The notes: generated from the sequence alone by a model not told the origin. DNA of 64,000 nt from an uncultured Collinsella sp. (GCA_902496845.1 CABVCJ010000001.1:1-64000); one strand, 5' to 3'. Shown: positions 34,505-47,141, numbered from the stretch's first letter. Numbers and translations: made by a program.

Positions 34505-35413
34505 CTATGCGTCCGCGTGAACGAGCAGGCAGCGGAGCGTGCCGGAGCAGTCCTCGTAGGGGCGCTTGCCGGCGCCGTAGCCGACGGCCTCGATGCGGTA
34601 GCGGACTGGCAGGTGCTCGGACGTACGCAGTGCGGCGACGATGGCGGCGCCCGTGGGCGTCACGAGCTCGCCGGCGACCGGTGCGGGCGTGAGGGCGATA
34701 TTGCCTGCTTGGCATAGGTTGACGACGGCGGGCACCGGGATGGGCATAAAGCCGTGGGCACAGTGGATGGTGCCGTGACCCTCGGAGAGCGACTCGACAA
34801 CAATATCCTCGATACCCAGGTCATCGAGGCAGATGGCGACCGAGCAGACGTCGACGATGGAATCGATGGCGCCTACCTCGTGGAACATGACGGTCTCGGG
34901 CGTTTTGCCGTGAGCCTTGGCCTCGGCGGCGGCGAGCGCGGTAAAGATGGCGATCGCGCGTCGCTTGGCGCCATCGCTTAGCTGTGAGCCGTCGATGATC
35001 GTCGTGACATCGGCCAAAGAGCGGTGGTGATGGTGGTGGGCGTGATGGTGACCCTCGTGGTCGTGGTCGTGGCCATGTGCGTGCTCATGGCGGTGCTCGT
35101 GTTCGTGTTCGCCATGATCATGATGCTCATGCTCATGTGTGTGCTCGCCAGCTGCTTCGTTGCCGTAGAGCCAGGCCATGTCGTGATCATGGTTCTCGAG
35201 CTCCTCTGCCAGCTGAACGTCAAAGTCGCAGGCGTCGATGCCATGCTTGTTTACGCGGGTGACGGCAATCTCAAAGCCGCCGACCGGCAGCGTGGCGAGC
35301 TGTTCGCGCAGGTGCTCCTCGCTGGCGCCCAGGTCGAGCAGGGCTGCGACGGTCATGTCGCCGCTGATGCCCGAGGTGCCGTTGATGATAAGCGTGTGCT
35401 GATGGTTGGACAT
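34505..35413 (-). CDS. larC: LarC N-terminal domain protein (nickel insertion), C-terminal part missing
   Basis: A 302-residue protein matching the LarC1 portion of the enzyme that inserts nickel into the LarA cofactor. The start reads TLIINGTSGISGDMTVAAL, with later FHEVGAIDSIVDV and LVTPTGAAIV motifs. Residues 91-130 are extraordinary: 23 of 40 are histidine, mostly alternating with acidic residues or glycine, a likely nickel store. Full-length LarC has a further ~140-residue LarC2 domain, made in L. plantarum by ribosomal frameshifting. Here the frame ends soon after GYGAGKRPYEDCSGTLRC and the tetR gene begins; no LarC2 sequence exists in the other frames. The protein may therefore be incomplete. 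Confidence 0.85.
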   Translation of the reverse strand: MSNHQHTLIINGTSGISGDMTVAALLDLGASEEHLREQLATLPVGGFEIAVTRVNKHGIDACDFDVQLAEELENHDHDMAWLYGNEAAGEHTHEHEHHDHGEHEHEHRHEHAHGHDHDHEGHHHAHHHHHRSLADVTTIIDGSQLSDGAKRRAIAIFTALAAAEAKAHGKTPETVMFHEVGAIDSIVDVCSVAICLDDLGIEDIVVESLSEGHGTIHCAHGFMPIPVPAVVNLCQAGNIALTPAPVAGELVTPTGAAIVAALRTSEHLPVRYRIEAVGYGAGKRPYEDCSGTLRCLLVHADA

Positions 35414-35423
35414 AGAATGCTCC

Positions 35424-36190
35424 TTAACGGGCGCAGGGCGTGCCGGCGCTCAAATGATTGATAAGACTTGCCTGGTAGGCGGCGCCGAAGCCATTGTCGA
35501 TGTTGACGACTGAAACGCCGCTGGCGCAGGAGTTGAGCATGGCGAGCAGTGCGGCCACGCCGCCAAAGCTCGCGCCATAGCCCACGCTGGTGGGGACGGC
35601 GATGACCGGACAGCTCACAAGGCCGCCGATAACGCTCGCCAGGGCGCCTTCCATGCCGGCGATGGCGATGACCACCTGCGCCTGGGCAAGTTCCTTAGCA
35701 TGAGCGAGCAGGCGGTGCAGGCCGGCGACACCTACGTCGTAGAGTCGATTGACCTCGTTGCCGTAGAACTCGGCTGTCAGTGCCGCCTCTTCGGCGACGG
35801 GCAGGTCGCTCGTGCCGGCGCAGGCGACGACGATGCGTCCGTTGCCGGTAGGGGAGGGCTTGCCACCCACCAGGGCGAGCTGGGCGTCCGGGACATATCC
35901 CAGGTCGATGTCGTTGCCAAGAAGCTCAGCGGTGCGCGCGGCTTTTTCGGCATCCAAGCGTGTGACTAGGATGCGCTCCTGGCCGGCATCGCGCAGCGCT
36001 TCGATAATGGCGGCAATCTGCTCGGCGGTTTTACCTCGCCGGCTCCCTGGCGCACTCCGCGCGAAAGATCGAGCTGTGCAAAGCCCAAATCGGCGGTCGG
36101 AGCCGTCTGGATGCGCGTGAGGGCGTCGGCAGGGGTGACTGATCCGCCGGCAACATCGCTCAGCAGCTGCTCAAGATCTCGCTTATCCAT
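35424..36190 (-). pseudogene. larB: LarB (cofactor carboxylase) with a frameshift
   Basis: LarB carboxylates and hydrolyses nicotinic acid adenine dinucleotide in the first step of NPN cofactor synthesis. ATG 36190 has a good GAAGGGAA site. The first 53 codons ([15 protein letters not shown]; then [14 protein letters not shown]) are in one frame. The rest ([20 protein letters not shown] onward, through the AIR-carboxylase-like core [17 protein letters not shown]) is in the -1 frame. The shift lies at about 36029-36036, at GGTAAAACC. Relatives have a conserved EVI-x-x-G-x-GKT loop here; its loss with one extra base (about 16 nt) is consistent with deletion between GGT repeats. A -1 ribosomal slip on the A-run is an alternative but would still lack the loop. 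Confidence 0.75.
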
Positions 36191-36304
36191 ATATGTTCCC
36201 TTCGACGGCGCAAAGTCTAGCACTCAAAGGGTATGTTTCCGAACACTAAGACAAAATTGTTCGGAAACTATAGGACGGACTGATTCAATTGTTAGACGGA
36301 TCGG

Positions 36305-36940
36305 CTAGTCGCGCAGGATGATGTCCATGGCGAGCATCAGGTTGCGCTCGTCGATGGCAAACGGGGCGGCTTCGCGCGTCTTGGGCTTGGCGCAAAACGC
36401 GATGCCCGTGCCCGCGGCCTGGATCATGGGGATGTCGTTTGCCCCGTCGCCAATAGCGACCGTGTGGGCCATGTCGGCGCCGCACTCAACTGCCCAGTCC
36501 AGCAGCTGGATGAGCTTGGACTCCTTGGTCACAATCTCGGCAGCCAACTTACCGGTAAGCTTGCCGTCCACGACCTCTAGGCGGTTGGCCAGGCAAAAAT
36601 CGATGCCCGCGGCGGCTGCGATCTTGTCAGCGACCTCGTGGAAGCCGCCGCTTACCACGCCGACCTTCCAGCCCTTGCTGTGTGCCGAGCGCACAAGCTC
36701 CAGCGCGCCGGGGGTAAATGTCACGCGCTCAAAAGTGCGCTCGAACACGCTCTCATCCAAGCCGGCAAGCAGCCCCACGCGCTCCTCGAGCGCTTGCTTA
36801 AAGTCCAGCTCGCCGCGCATGGCGCGTTCGGTGATTTGCGCCACCTGCTCGCCCACGCCTGCCTCCTCGCCCAACAGATCGATGACCTCCTGGTTGATGA
36901 GCGTGGAGTCGATATCCATAACAATGAGGCGTGCAGTCAT
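36305..36940 (-). CDS. serB: Phosphoserine phosphatase
   Basis: A 211-residue HAD-superfamily phosphatase that makes serine from phosphoserine. ATG 36940 follows GGAAAGG; a longer frame to 36985 is unlikely. The catalytic DxD motif is VMDIDSTLI (D9, D11). VVSGGFHEVADKIA gives motif II and AIGDGANDIPMIQ gives motif IV. It lacks the N-terminal ACT-like domain of longer SerB proteins. It is divergent from aspS and separated by 114 bp from larB, so it is probably transcribed on its own or reads into larB. Confidence 0.92.
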   Translation of the reverse strand: MTARLIVMDIDSTLINQEVIDLLGEEAGVGEQVAQITERAMRGELDFKQALEERVGLLAGLDESVFERTFERVTFTPGALELVRSAHSKGWKVGVVSGGFHEVADKIAAAAGIDFCLANRLEVVDGKLTGKLAAEIVTKESKLIQLLDWAVECGADMAHTVAIGDGANDIPMIQAAGTGIAFCAKPKTREAAPFAIDERNLMLAMDIILRD

Positions 36941-37133
36941 GACGGGCCTTTCCAAGTGCTGTTTTATTGGGGCATATTGTCGCACGTGACGAGCGCGGGC
37001 GGGTGCCGCGGTGCGTCAATTGTTTCGTCTCCGTCAAGTCTTTGGGCAGGAGTTACTTTTCCGCGGCACATCGACACAGGTGCGATAAGATAGAACGCCA
37101 TGTCTGGCTGCGCGGTTTACGCAGGCTGGGCAA

Positions 37134-37175
37134 ATCTGTACGACGCCGCCCGGAACGACACGGGGCGGCACAGAT
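37134..37175 (+). promoter_or_regulatory. Leader hairpin of aspS
   Basis: A nested hairpin pairs ATCTGT (37134-37139) with ACAGAT (37170-37175), and GCCGCCCG (37145-37152) with CGGGGCGGC (37161-37169). It ends four bases before the AAAGGAGG ribosome binding site. A TAAGAT at 37086-37091 may be the -10 box. No T-box signature (AGGGTGG) is present. Confidence 0.5.
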
Positions 37176-37196
37176 CCATAAAGGAGGATCACTGGT

Positions 37197-38984
37197 ATGA
37201 GCCAGACCCGTCCCATCGACGAGCATTCCATGCACACCCGTACCTGCGGCGAGCTTCGCCGCGAGAACGTGGGCGAAGAGGTCACCCTCACCGGTTGGGT
37301 GAGCCGTCGCCGCGACCACGGCGGCCTTATCTTCTGCGATCTTCGCGACCGCGAGGGCATCACGCAGCTCACCTTCGACCCCGAGCACTCCGACGGCGAC
37401 GCCTTTAAGATCGCCGAGACCATGCGTCCCGAGTGGCCCATCAAGATCCACGGCGTCGTGCGCTCCCGTGGCGAGGAGACCACCAACACCAAGCTCGCGA
37501 CCGGCGAGATCGAGGTCCTGACCGACCACGCCGAGGTTCTCAACACGTCCGTCACCCCGCCGTTCCAGATCGAGGACGGCATCGAGACCAGCGAGGACAC
37601 CCGCCTGCGCTATCGCTATCTGGACCTCCGCCGTCCCGAGATGATGGCCAACCTCAAGCTACGCTCCGACTTTACCTTTGCCATTCGCGAGGCACTGCAC
37701 AACCGTGAGTTCATGGAGGTCGAGACGCCCTCCCTGTTCAAGTCCACGCCCGAGGGCGCCCGCGACTTCATCGTTCCCAGCCGCATCCAGCCGGGCAACT
37801 TCTACGCCCTGCCGCAGTCCCCGCAGCTTCTGAAGCAGCTGCTCATGGTCGGTGGCGTCGAGCGCTACTACCAGGTTGCCAAGTGCTTCCGCGACGAGGA
37901 CCTGCGTGCCGACCGTCAGCCCGAGTTCACCCAGGTCGATATCGAGATGTCTTTCGTGGACCAGAACGACGTTATGAGCGCGCTCGAAGAAGTCCTGTCC
38001 GATGCCTTCGGTCGCATGGGTGTCGAGATGCCCACGCCGCTGCGTCGCATGGACTACTGGGAGGCCATGGACACCTATGGCTCCGACAAGCCCGATACCC
38101 GCTATGGCATGCACCTGGTCGACCTGACCGACATCTTTGCCAACTCCAAGTTCAAGGTCTTTGCGACTGCCGCAAACGAGGAGGGCTCTGTCGTCAAGGC
38201 CATTAACGCCAAGGGCGCCGGTGCCTGGGCACGTGCCAAGATCGATAAGCTCGCCGGCGTGGCCTCCACGTTTGGCGCCAAGGGCCTGGCCTGGATTGCT
38301 TTCCGCGAGGACGGCTCCATCAACAGCCCCATCGTCAAGTTCTTCTCGGACGAGGAGATGGCCGCTCTGCGCGAGCGTATGGACGTCGAGCCCGGCGACC
38401 TTGTGATGTTCGCCGCCGGCCCGCGCCTGCTCTCTGACGAGATCCTGGGCGGCATGCGTTCCCACATGGCCAATGCGCTCGAGATCAAGCGCGAGGGCCA
38501 CGACTTCCTGTGGGTCATCAACTTCCCGCTGTTCCACTGGGATGAGGACCGCAAGGCCTATGCTGCCGAGCACCAGCCGTTCACTCTGCCGACCGAGACC
38601 GACATCGCCAAGATCGAGGCCGACCCGTTGGCAGCCGGTTCCTGTACCTACGACTTTGTTATGGACGGCTTTGAGGCCGGCGGCGGTGGTATGCGAATCC
38701 ACAACGCCGAGATGCAGATGTCCATGCTCAAGCTCCTGGGCTTTACCGAGGAGCGCGCCGAGTCGCAGTTCGGCTTCCTCATGGAGGCGCTCAAGTTTGG
38801 TGCGCCCCCGATGGGCGGTTTCGCTCTGGGCCTGGACCGCGTGTGCATGCTGCTCACCGGCTCCGACTCCATCCGCGACGTCATGGCGTTCCCCAAGACG
38901 GCCAGCGGCTCCGACCTCATGTCGGGCGCCCCGAGTGCCGTTAGCGGCGCCCAGCTCAAGGACGTCAGCCTGCGCCTGATGTAG
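37197..38984 (+). CDS. aspS: Aspartyl-tRNA synthetase
   Basis: A 595-residue class II synthetase of the bacterial type, with an N-terminal OB-fold anticodon domain (TLTGWVSRRRDHGGLIFCDL), the catalytic core, and a large GAD insertion domain (about 290-410). Motif 2 is YYQVAKCFRDEDLRADRQPEFTQ; motif 3 is GFALGLDRVCMLL near the end. ATG 37197 has a consensus AAAGGAGG site. I did not resolve whether it is discriminating or non-discriminating for tRNA-Asn. The gene is followed by a strong terminator at 39008-39042. Confidence 0.97.
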   Translation: MSQTRPIDEHSMHTRTCGELRRENVGEEVTLTGWVSRRRDHGGLIFCDLRDREGITQLTFDPEHSDGDAFKIAETMRPEWPIKIHGVVRSRGEETTNTKLATGEIEVLTDHAEVLNTSVTPPFQIEDGIETSEDTRLRYRYLDLRRPEMMANLKLRSDFTFAIREALHNREFMEVETPSLFKSTPEGARDFIVPSRIQPGNFYALPQSPQLLKQLLMVGGVERYYQVAKCFRDEDLRADRQPEFTQVDIEMSFVDQNDVMSALEEVLSDAFGRMGVEMPTPLRRMDYWEAMDTYGSDKPDTRYGMHLVDLTDIFANSKFKVFATAANEEGSVVKAINAKGAGAWARAKIDKLAGVASTFGAKGLAWIAFREDGSINSPIVKFFSDEEMAALRERMDVEPGDLVMFAAGPRLLSDEILGGMRSHMANALEIKREGHDFLWVINFPLFHWDEDRKAYAAEHQPFTLPTETDIAKIEADPLAAGSCTYDFVMDGFEAGGGGMRIHNAEMQMSMLKLLGFTEERAESQFGFLMEALKFGAPPMGGFALGLDRVCMLLTGSDSIRDVMAFPKTASGSDLMSGAPSAVSGAQLKDVSLRLM

Positions 38985-39007
38985 GCAAGCGGCTACATAT
39001 TGCTTGC

Positions 39008-39042
39008 AACGAGGGAAGGACGCGTGCCTTCCCTCGTTTTTT
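39008..39042 (+). terminator. Terminator of aspS
   Basis: A 12-bp stem (39008-39019 / 39027-39038) is followed by a run of T. Confidence 0.9.
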
Positions 39043-39116
39043 ATGTCGTGACGTCATGGTTTGGAGGCTTGCCGTCGTGCGCCGGGAAACTACAACCCGG
39101 AATCTGCGTCCAGAAG

Positions 39117-39160
39117 GGGTCGCGCTTTCCCAAAGGGGGTCCTCTGGGAAAGCGCGACCC
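39117..39160. repeat. Perfect 16-bp inverted repeat
   Basis: GGGTCGCGCTTTCCCA (39117-39132) and its exact complement (39145-39160) flank a 12-nt loop. It has no T-tract and lies between the aspS terminator and the next hairpin. Confidence 0.85.
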
Positions 39161-39177
39161 AGAATTCGGCAAAATAA

Positions 39178-39223
39178 TGGGGCAGGCTTTCCGTAACAAC
39201 TGTCTGGCGGAAAGCCTGCCCCA
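39178..39223 (-). terminator. Terminator of the LacI-family gene
   Basis: Perfect 16-bp arms (39178-39193 / 39208-39223) lie five bases beyond the lacI-type stop. Read on the minus strand, TTATTTTG follows. Confidence 0.75.
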
Positions 39224-39228
39224 ATTTC

Positions 39229-40245
39229 TTATAGCGAGTCTCTCTGGATCAGCTGCATGTGCATCACGGAGGTGGTGGGCTCGGCACCCTTGATCATGTC
39301 GAGCGCAATGTTGGCGGCCATGTGGCCTTCTTCGCGCAGGGGCTGGCGGACGGTCGTGAGCGCGGGGACGCAGCGCGTCGCAATCTCGTGATCGTCGAAG
39401 CCGACGACAGAAATGTCCGCCGGAACGGATAGGCCTGCCTCGTTGAGTGCGGTGATGACGCCAGCCGCGATACGGTCCGATCCGCAGAGCACGCCATCGA
39501 AAGCAATCTCGCGCGCGAGGATCTGGTGCATGGCCTGATAGCCGTCTCCGTTGTTCCAGCCGGTATAGATAACGTTTGCGTCTGGGAGGTCTTCGCCCAA
39601 GACGGCGCGGTAGCCGCGCAGGCGGTCGACAACGGCGGGGTTGTCTTGCGGTCCCAACACGGCGACGATATCTTTGCGCCCTCGCTCCTTCATAGCGAGC
39701 GCTGCAAAGCGTCCGCCCTCTTCGTCGTCAGAGTAGACCGTCGAGAACACATCGCGATAGGGGTGGCCCTCGAGCTGGCCGCACAACACGGTGGGTACGC
39801 CCAGCTCGCACAGTACCTCGAGCAGCTCGCTGCCCTTGTAGGGGGAGACGTCGATCACGGCGTCGAACGAGCGGCGCTCAAAGTGCTCGCGTGCGCGGTT
39901 GCGCTCATGCGTAGAAGACGCCTGCAAGATAACGGGCAGATAGGACGACTCCGACAGTTCCTCGGTAATGCCGCTCAAAAACTCGCTATAGGTGGGGTCG
40001 CTGAAGAGTTCACTCAGGGGCTCGGTCACGAGCACGGCGATGATTTCCGTGCGCCCGACAGCGAGCGCTCGGCCACGAGCGTTGGGGACAAAATTGACTT
40101 CCTTGGCCGCCGCGCGGACGCGCTTTTTGGTTTCCTCGCTAATGCGGGGCGAATCGTTGAGAGCGCGCGATGCCGTGGAGCGCGACACGCCGGCAGCTGC
40201 GGCAACCTCGGCAAGCGTAGGTGCGGTGCGAACTGGTTGGGTCAT
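39229..40245 (-). CDS. LacI-family repressor of the beta-galactosidase operon
   Basis: A 338-residue repressor. The helix-turn-helix is TLAEVAAAAGVSRSTASRAL at about residues 10-29, with the hinge NARGRALAVGRT. A periplasmic-binding-like effector domain follows (about 65-330, ending in the LRQP-type VRQPLREEGHMAANIAL). It is divergent from a beta-galactosidase gene whose promoter carries three CAACCGGTTG palindromes, the expected type of LacI-family operator. The inducer is probably a galactoside; this is inference from context. Confidence 0.92.
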   Translation of the reverse strand: MTQPVRTAPTLAEVAAAAGVSRSTASRALNDSPRISEETKKRVRAAAKEVNFVPNARGRALAVGRTEIIAVLVTEPLSELFSDPTYSEFLSGITEELSESSYLPVILQASSTHERNRAREHFERRSFDAVIDVSPYKGSELLEVLCELGVPTVLCGQLEGHPYRDVFSTVYSDDEEGGRFAALAMKERGRKDIVAVLGPQDNPAVVDRLRGYRAVLGEDLPDANVIYTGWNNGDGYQAMHQILAREIAFDGVLCGSDRIAAGVITALNEAGLSVPADISVVGFDDHEIATRCVPALTTVRQPLREEGHMAANIALDMIKGAEPTTSVMHMQLIQRDSL

Positions 40246-40489
40246 GGCGTCTCCTGGAAAATGCGGTCGATGTTGTCACTGATACGGGCTGGTGCGGATA
40301 CAGCTTACTATAGTGCGTCTGAACAGCGTTCATGATATCCGGTGACCGGCGTCGTTTTGCAACCAAGCCGAAATCGAATACGTCTCGTGTGGGTGAGATA
40401 TCAGCGGGCGTGGAGGTTGCCTACGAGCTTAAGAACGATGTCTTGTGCTGAGTTTCGATACTCAGGGTGACATAAGTGTTGCGATTGTA

Positions 40490-40586
40490 CAACCGGTTGC
40501 ACCGTTAACCCTGCCAAATCGACCGTTCAGCGGACAACCGGTTGCACAGTTTTTTACATCGCCCGTAAGATAAGGACAACCGGTTG
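40490..40586 (+). promoter_or_regulatory. Beta-galactosidase promoter with three LacI-type operators
   Basis: The palindrome CAACCGGTTG occurs at 40490-40499, 40535-40544 and 40577-40586, with centres 45 and 42 bp apart (about four helical turns). The -35 TTGCAC (40542-40547) overlaps the second operator. The -10 TAAGAT (40566-40571) is 18 bp further, and the third operator covers the start region. Binding would block RNA polymerase and allow looping. The rest of 40246-40621 holds the repressor's own promoter region, in which I see no clear boxes. Confidence 0.85.
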
Positions 40587-40609
40587 CACAAGAATCACTA
40601 CGATGATGA

Positions 40610-43630
<3,021 letters not shown>

Positions 43631-43633
43631 GTC

Positions 43634-44089
43634 ATGCATGTCTTTAACTCGCGCGCCGATTTCGACGCTCAGATGAAGTCCGTCAAGAAGTGGATGCGTA
43701 CCGGTCAGGCACTCGACGGCGTTTCTGAACTGCAGCACGATGTGGCGTACTCTATCGGCGACTCGCTGGTGTATTGGTGGGTGAACGCCCACGAGGCGGC
43801 TACTGCCGATCTGGTCGGTCACCGTCGCTACCATGCCGTGCTCGCCCCGCTCGACGGCAATCTGACCGTTGAGGTGGCTTCCAAGGCCGATCTTACCTGT
43901 ACGCGCGCCTACAGCGATATCGATGATCGCGAGCGCTTTGAGGGTACGGGGGAGACCGTGACGATTCCCGCCGGCGGCGTTGCCGTCGTCGAAATTGACG
44001 AGGCCTACCGTGTCGTGGCCGATGCCGCGGATCCCCGCGTCGTGGTACTGCACGTGACAGTCGAAGGTTATTCCTTCCCCAACAAGTAG
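43634..44089 (+). CDS. ebgC: Beta-galactosidase accessory subunit (EbgC, YhcH/YjgK/YiaL family)
   Basis: A 151-residue cupin-like protein. EbgC binds EbgA and is required for full activity of the Ebg beta-galactosidase. Length and motifs fit (VYWWVNAHEA, then GHRRYHAVLAPLDGNLTVEV; late GVAVVEIDEAYRV). It starts four bases after the ebgA stop with AAGGAGG overlapping that stop region, so translation is coupled. A 12-bp inverted repeat at 44123-44134 / 44155-44166 follows and may reduce readthrough into the transporter gene. Confidence 0.88.
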   Translation: MHVFNSRADFDAQMKSVKKWMRTGQALDGVSELQHDVAYSIGDSLVYWWVNAHEAATADLVGHRRYHAVLAPLDGNLTVEVASKADLTCTRAYSDIDDRERFEGTGETVTIPAGGVAVVEIDEAYRVVADAADPRVVVLHVTVEGYSFPNK

Positions 44090-44230
44090 TATTCGTCCGC
44101 CTGGACGTTTGCTTCGCGCCGTTAAGGGGGATGGCTTTGTTGACTCCCTTTTCCCCATTCCCCTTAGCAGGTGCGCCATCCGTGTTTGCACTTGCAGCTC
44201 GGACGGTTTTAGATGACATTTAACAGATGA

Positions 44231-45706
<1,476 letters not shown>

Positions 45707-45753
45707 CGGCTAGGATTAATCTACGGCTGTGGAATAAATCGATTCCCTTTCCT

Positions 45754-45783
45754 AAGGAGGGGCCTTACGAGGCCCCTCCTTTT
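45754..45783 (+). terminator. Terminator of the APC permease gene
   Basis: A perfect 12-bp stem (45754-45765 / 45770-45781) with a TACG loop is followed by T. Confidence 0.9.
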
Positions 45784-45805
45784 GTGTTTTGGAGCATGGT
45801 TTTGG

Positions 45806-46036
45806 ACCCTGTGGGCAAAAAATGCCAAATATGAGTACTGTTGCAAAAGAGGTGTCATATTTTTCGGCCTGTTCTGAGCGAAAATGGGCTCAAAATCAAT
45901 CTATCTAACCCCCCCTTAAAGGGCGTTTGACGGCTTTCAACCTCTTCGAATCGCTCAAAGTAGGCAATTTGCTCTCGATTTTGCTGCTACTCAATTGGTG
46001 ACAGTACTCATATTTGCCACTTTTTGACCACGGGGT
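45806..46036. mobile_element. MITE-like element with 36-bp terminal inverted repeats
   Basis: Terminal arms 45806-45841 and 46001-46036 match at 32 of 36 positions; the inner 16 (CAAATATGAGTACTGT on the left) are perfect. The 159-bp interior has no gene and is AT-rich. No target-site duplication is visible at the ends. It fills most of the 45707-46128 gap. It could be a miniature transposable element or a large regulatory palindrome. Confidence 0.6.
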
Positions 46037-46128
46037 ATCCGGAGGGGCCCTCGACAAGCATCTAACGCTACAATAACTACCACGTGGCTGGGTTTGCCGG
46101 CCGAATGTGCGATGTCGTGGGAGGGGAC

Positions 46129-46377
46129 ATGGTCGAGTTTACAAAGACGATTAAAGATCCGTTGGGATTACATGCCCGCCCGGTTGCGCTGCTCTATGAC
46201 ATCATTGCCAAGCATCGTAGCGACGTGTCAGTCAGCATCGGCGATCGCCACACGGATGGCCGCGATGTCATGGGACTCATGGCTCTCTACGGCGAGTGCG
46301 GCGAGGACATCATCTTCCGCGTTTCGGGCGTAGACGAGGCTTCCTGCGTTACGTCGATCAGAAACCTCTCGCTCTAA
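46129..46377 (+). CDS. HPr-family phosphocarrier protein with Asp at the Ser46 site
   Basis: An 82-residue HPr-like protein. ATG 46129 follows GGGAGGGGAC. The active-site histidine is intact in PLGLHARPVALL (about residue 15), so it can carry phosphate in the sugar phosphotransferase system. The regulatory serine that HPr kinase modifies (KSIMG in Bacillus) is replaced by aspartate (GRDVMGLMAL). Aspartate may mimic permanent phosphorylation. It stands alone with no enzyme I gene nearby. Confidence 0.88.
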   Translation: MVEFTKTIKDPLGLHARPVALLYDIIAKHRSDVSVSIGDRHTDGRDVMGLMALYGECGEDIIFRVSGVDEASCVTSIRNLSL

Positions 46378-46430
46378 CCTCAACAATGTGACAAAGGGGC
46401 AGTCCCCTCTGTTGCATCAATTGGTATGGC

Positions 46431-46469
46431 AAGGCGCCGCAAAGAGACAGTCTTTGCGGCGCCTTTGTT
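46431..46469 (+). terminator. Terminator of the HPr-like gene
   Basis: A perfect 15-bp stem (46431-46445 / 46451-46465) with a GACAG loop, then TTGTTT. Confidence 0.88.
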
Positions 46470-46513
46470 TCGTATAGGAAACTTTTTCGAAATCTGAATG
46501 CGGACCCTTTCCA

Positions 46514-46567
46514 AAAAGTTAACCACGTGTTAGTTTACTATAGCGAACATAGGCGTGGTTAACTTTT
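46514..46567 (+). promoter_or_regulatory. Inverted pair of GTTAACC boxes around the feo promoter
   Basis: AAAAGTTAACCACG (46514-46527) recurs exactly inverted at 46554-46567. Between them lies TACTAT (46536-46541), a plausible -10 box. Two sites for an iron-responsive repressor (Fur or DtxR family) flanking a promoter is the simplest reading. feoA starts at 46610. Confidence 0.65.
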
Positions 46568-46609
46568 ACCGTGTCGATGTTAAGGACGAACTGACGTTAG
46601 GAGCCACTC

Positions 46610-46852
46610 ATGTCTTGCGGACCGCAGATGCCGGCCATGCCGCTTTCGATGGTAAAAGCGGGCGAAACCGTGCGCGTGTCCCGTGTAAAGGGCAATGAGG
46701 ACATGAAACACCACCTCAAGGACCTCGGCTTTGTCGAGGGCAACGAAATCCACGTGGTGAGCTCGAGTGGCGCCAATATTATCGTCACCGTGCTGGGCGC
46801 ACGCTTTGGTATCGATTCCAAGGTTGCCATGCACATCATGACCGTCGGTTAG
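46610..46852 (+). CDS. feoA: FeoA-domain protein (first copy)
   Basis: An 80-residue SH3-like protein that assists the ferrous-iron transporter FeoB. The fold signature is GETVRVSRVKGNEDMKHHLK, then DLGFVEGNEIHVV. AGGAG precedes ATG 46610. It has a short Cys/Pro/Met N-terminus (SCGPQMPAMP) not seen in the second copy. A second feoA follows after 39 bp; tandem feoA genes ahead of feoB are common in Gram-positive bacteria. Confidence 0.9.
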   Translation: MSCGPQMPAMPLSMVKAGETVRVSRVKGNEDMKHHLKDLGFVEGNEIHVVSSSGANIIVTVLGARFGIDSKVAMHIMTVG

Positions 46853-46891
46853 TCTGCAGCATTTCATAAAAACCGAAAGGGGGACAAGAGG

Positions 46892-47113
46892 ATGAAGACG
46901 TTGGGTGACGTTAAGGTGGGCGAGAGCTCCACCATCGTCAAGCTTCACGGTGAGGGTGCGCTTCGCCGCCACCTTATGGACCTGGGACTCATCAAGGGCA
47001 CTTCGTTCAAGGTCGTGAAGGTTGCACCGCTCGGTGATCCGGTCGAGATCAACGTGCGCGGCTACGAGCTTTCCATCCGCAAGGAGGAGGCCGCCGTCGT
47101 CGAGGTCCAGTAA
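46892..47113 (+). CDS. feoA: FeoA-domain protein (second copy)
   Basis: A 73-residue FeoA protein (GESSTIVKLHGEGALRRHL, then DLGLIKGTSFKVVKVAPLGD). AAAGGGGG precedes the start. It shares the operon with the first copy and feoB. The two copies differ enough to have distinct roles, perhaps one binding the FeoB G domain. Confidence 0.92.
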   Translation: MKTLGDVKVGESSTIVKLHGEGALRRHLMDLGLIKGTSFKVVKVAPLGDPVEINVRGYELSIRKEEAAVVEVQ

Positions 47114-47141
47114 GGACTCGTGGCGCATATTTCTGCAGATA

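Noticed and set aside
33963..34715. Arginine-rich N-terminal extension of the TetR protein
   Set aside because: Bases 34503-34715 encode LarC in another frame; the extension is low complexity and ATG 34502 gives a standard TetR start.
35024..35461. Hydrophobic valine/methionine-rich open frame opposite larC
   Set aside because: It is the reverse complement of the histidine-rich tract and has no start signal.
37097..37196. T-box riboswitch before aspS
   Set aside because: The leader is short and lacks the AGGGTGG antiterminator sequence and a terminator hairpin.
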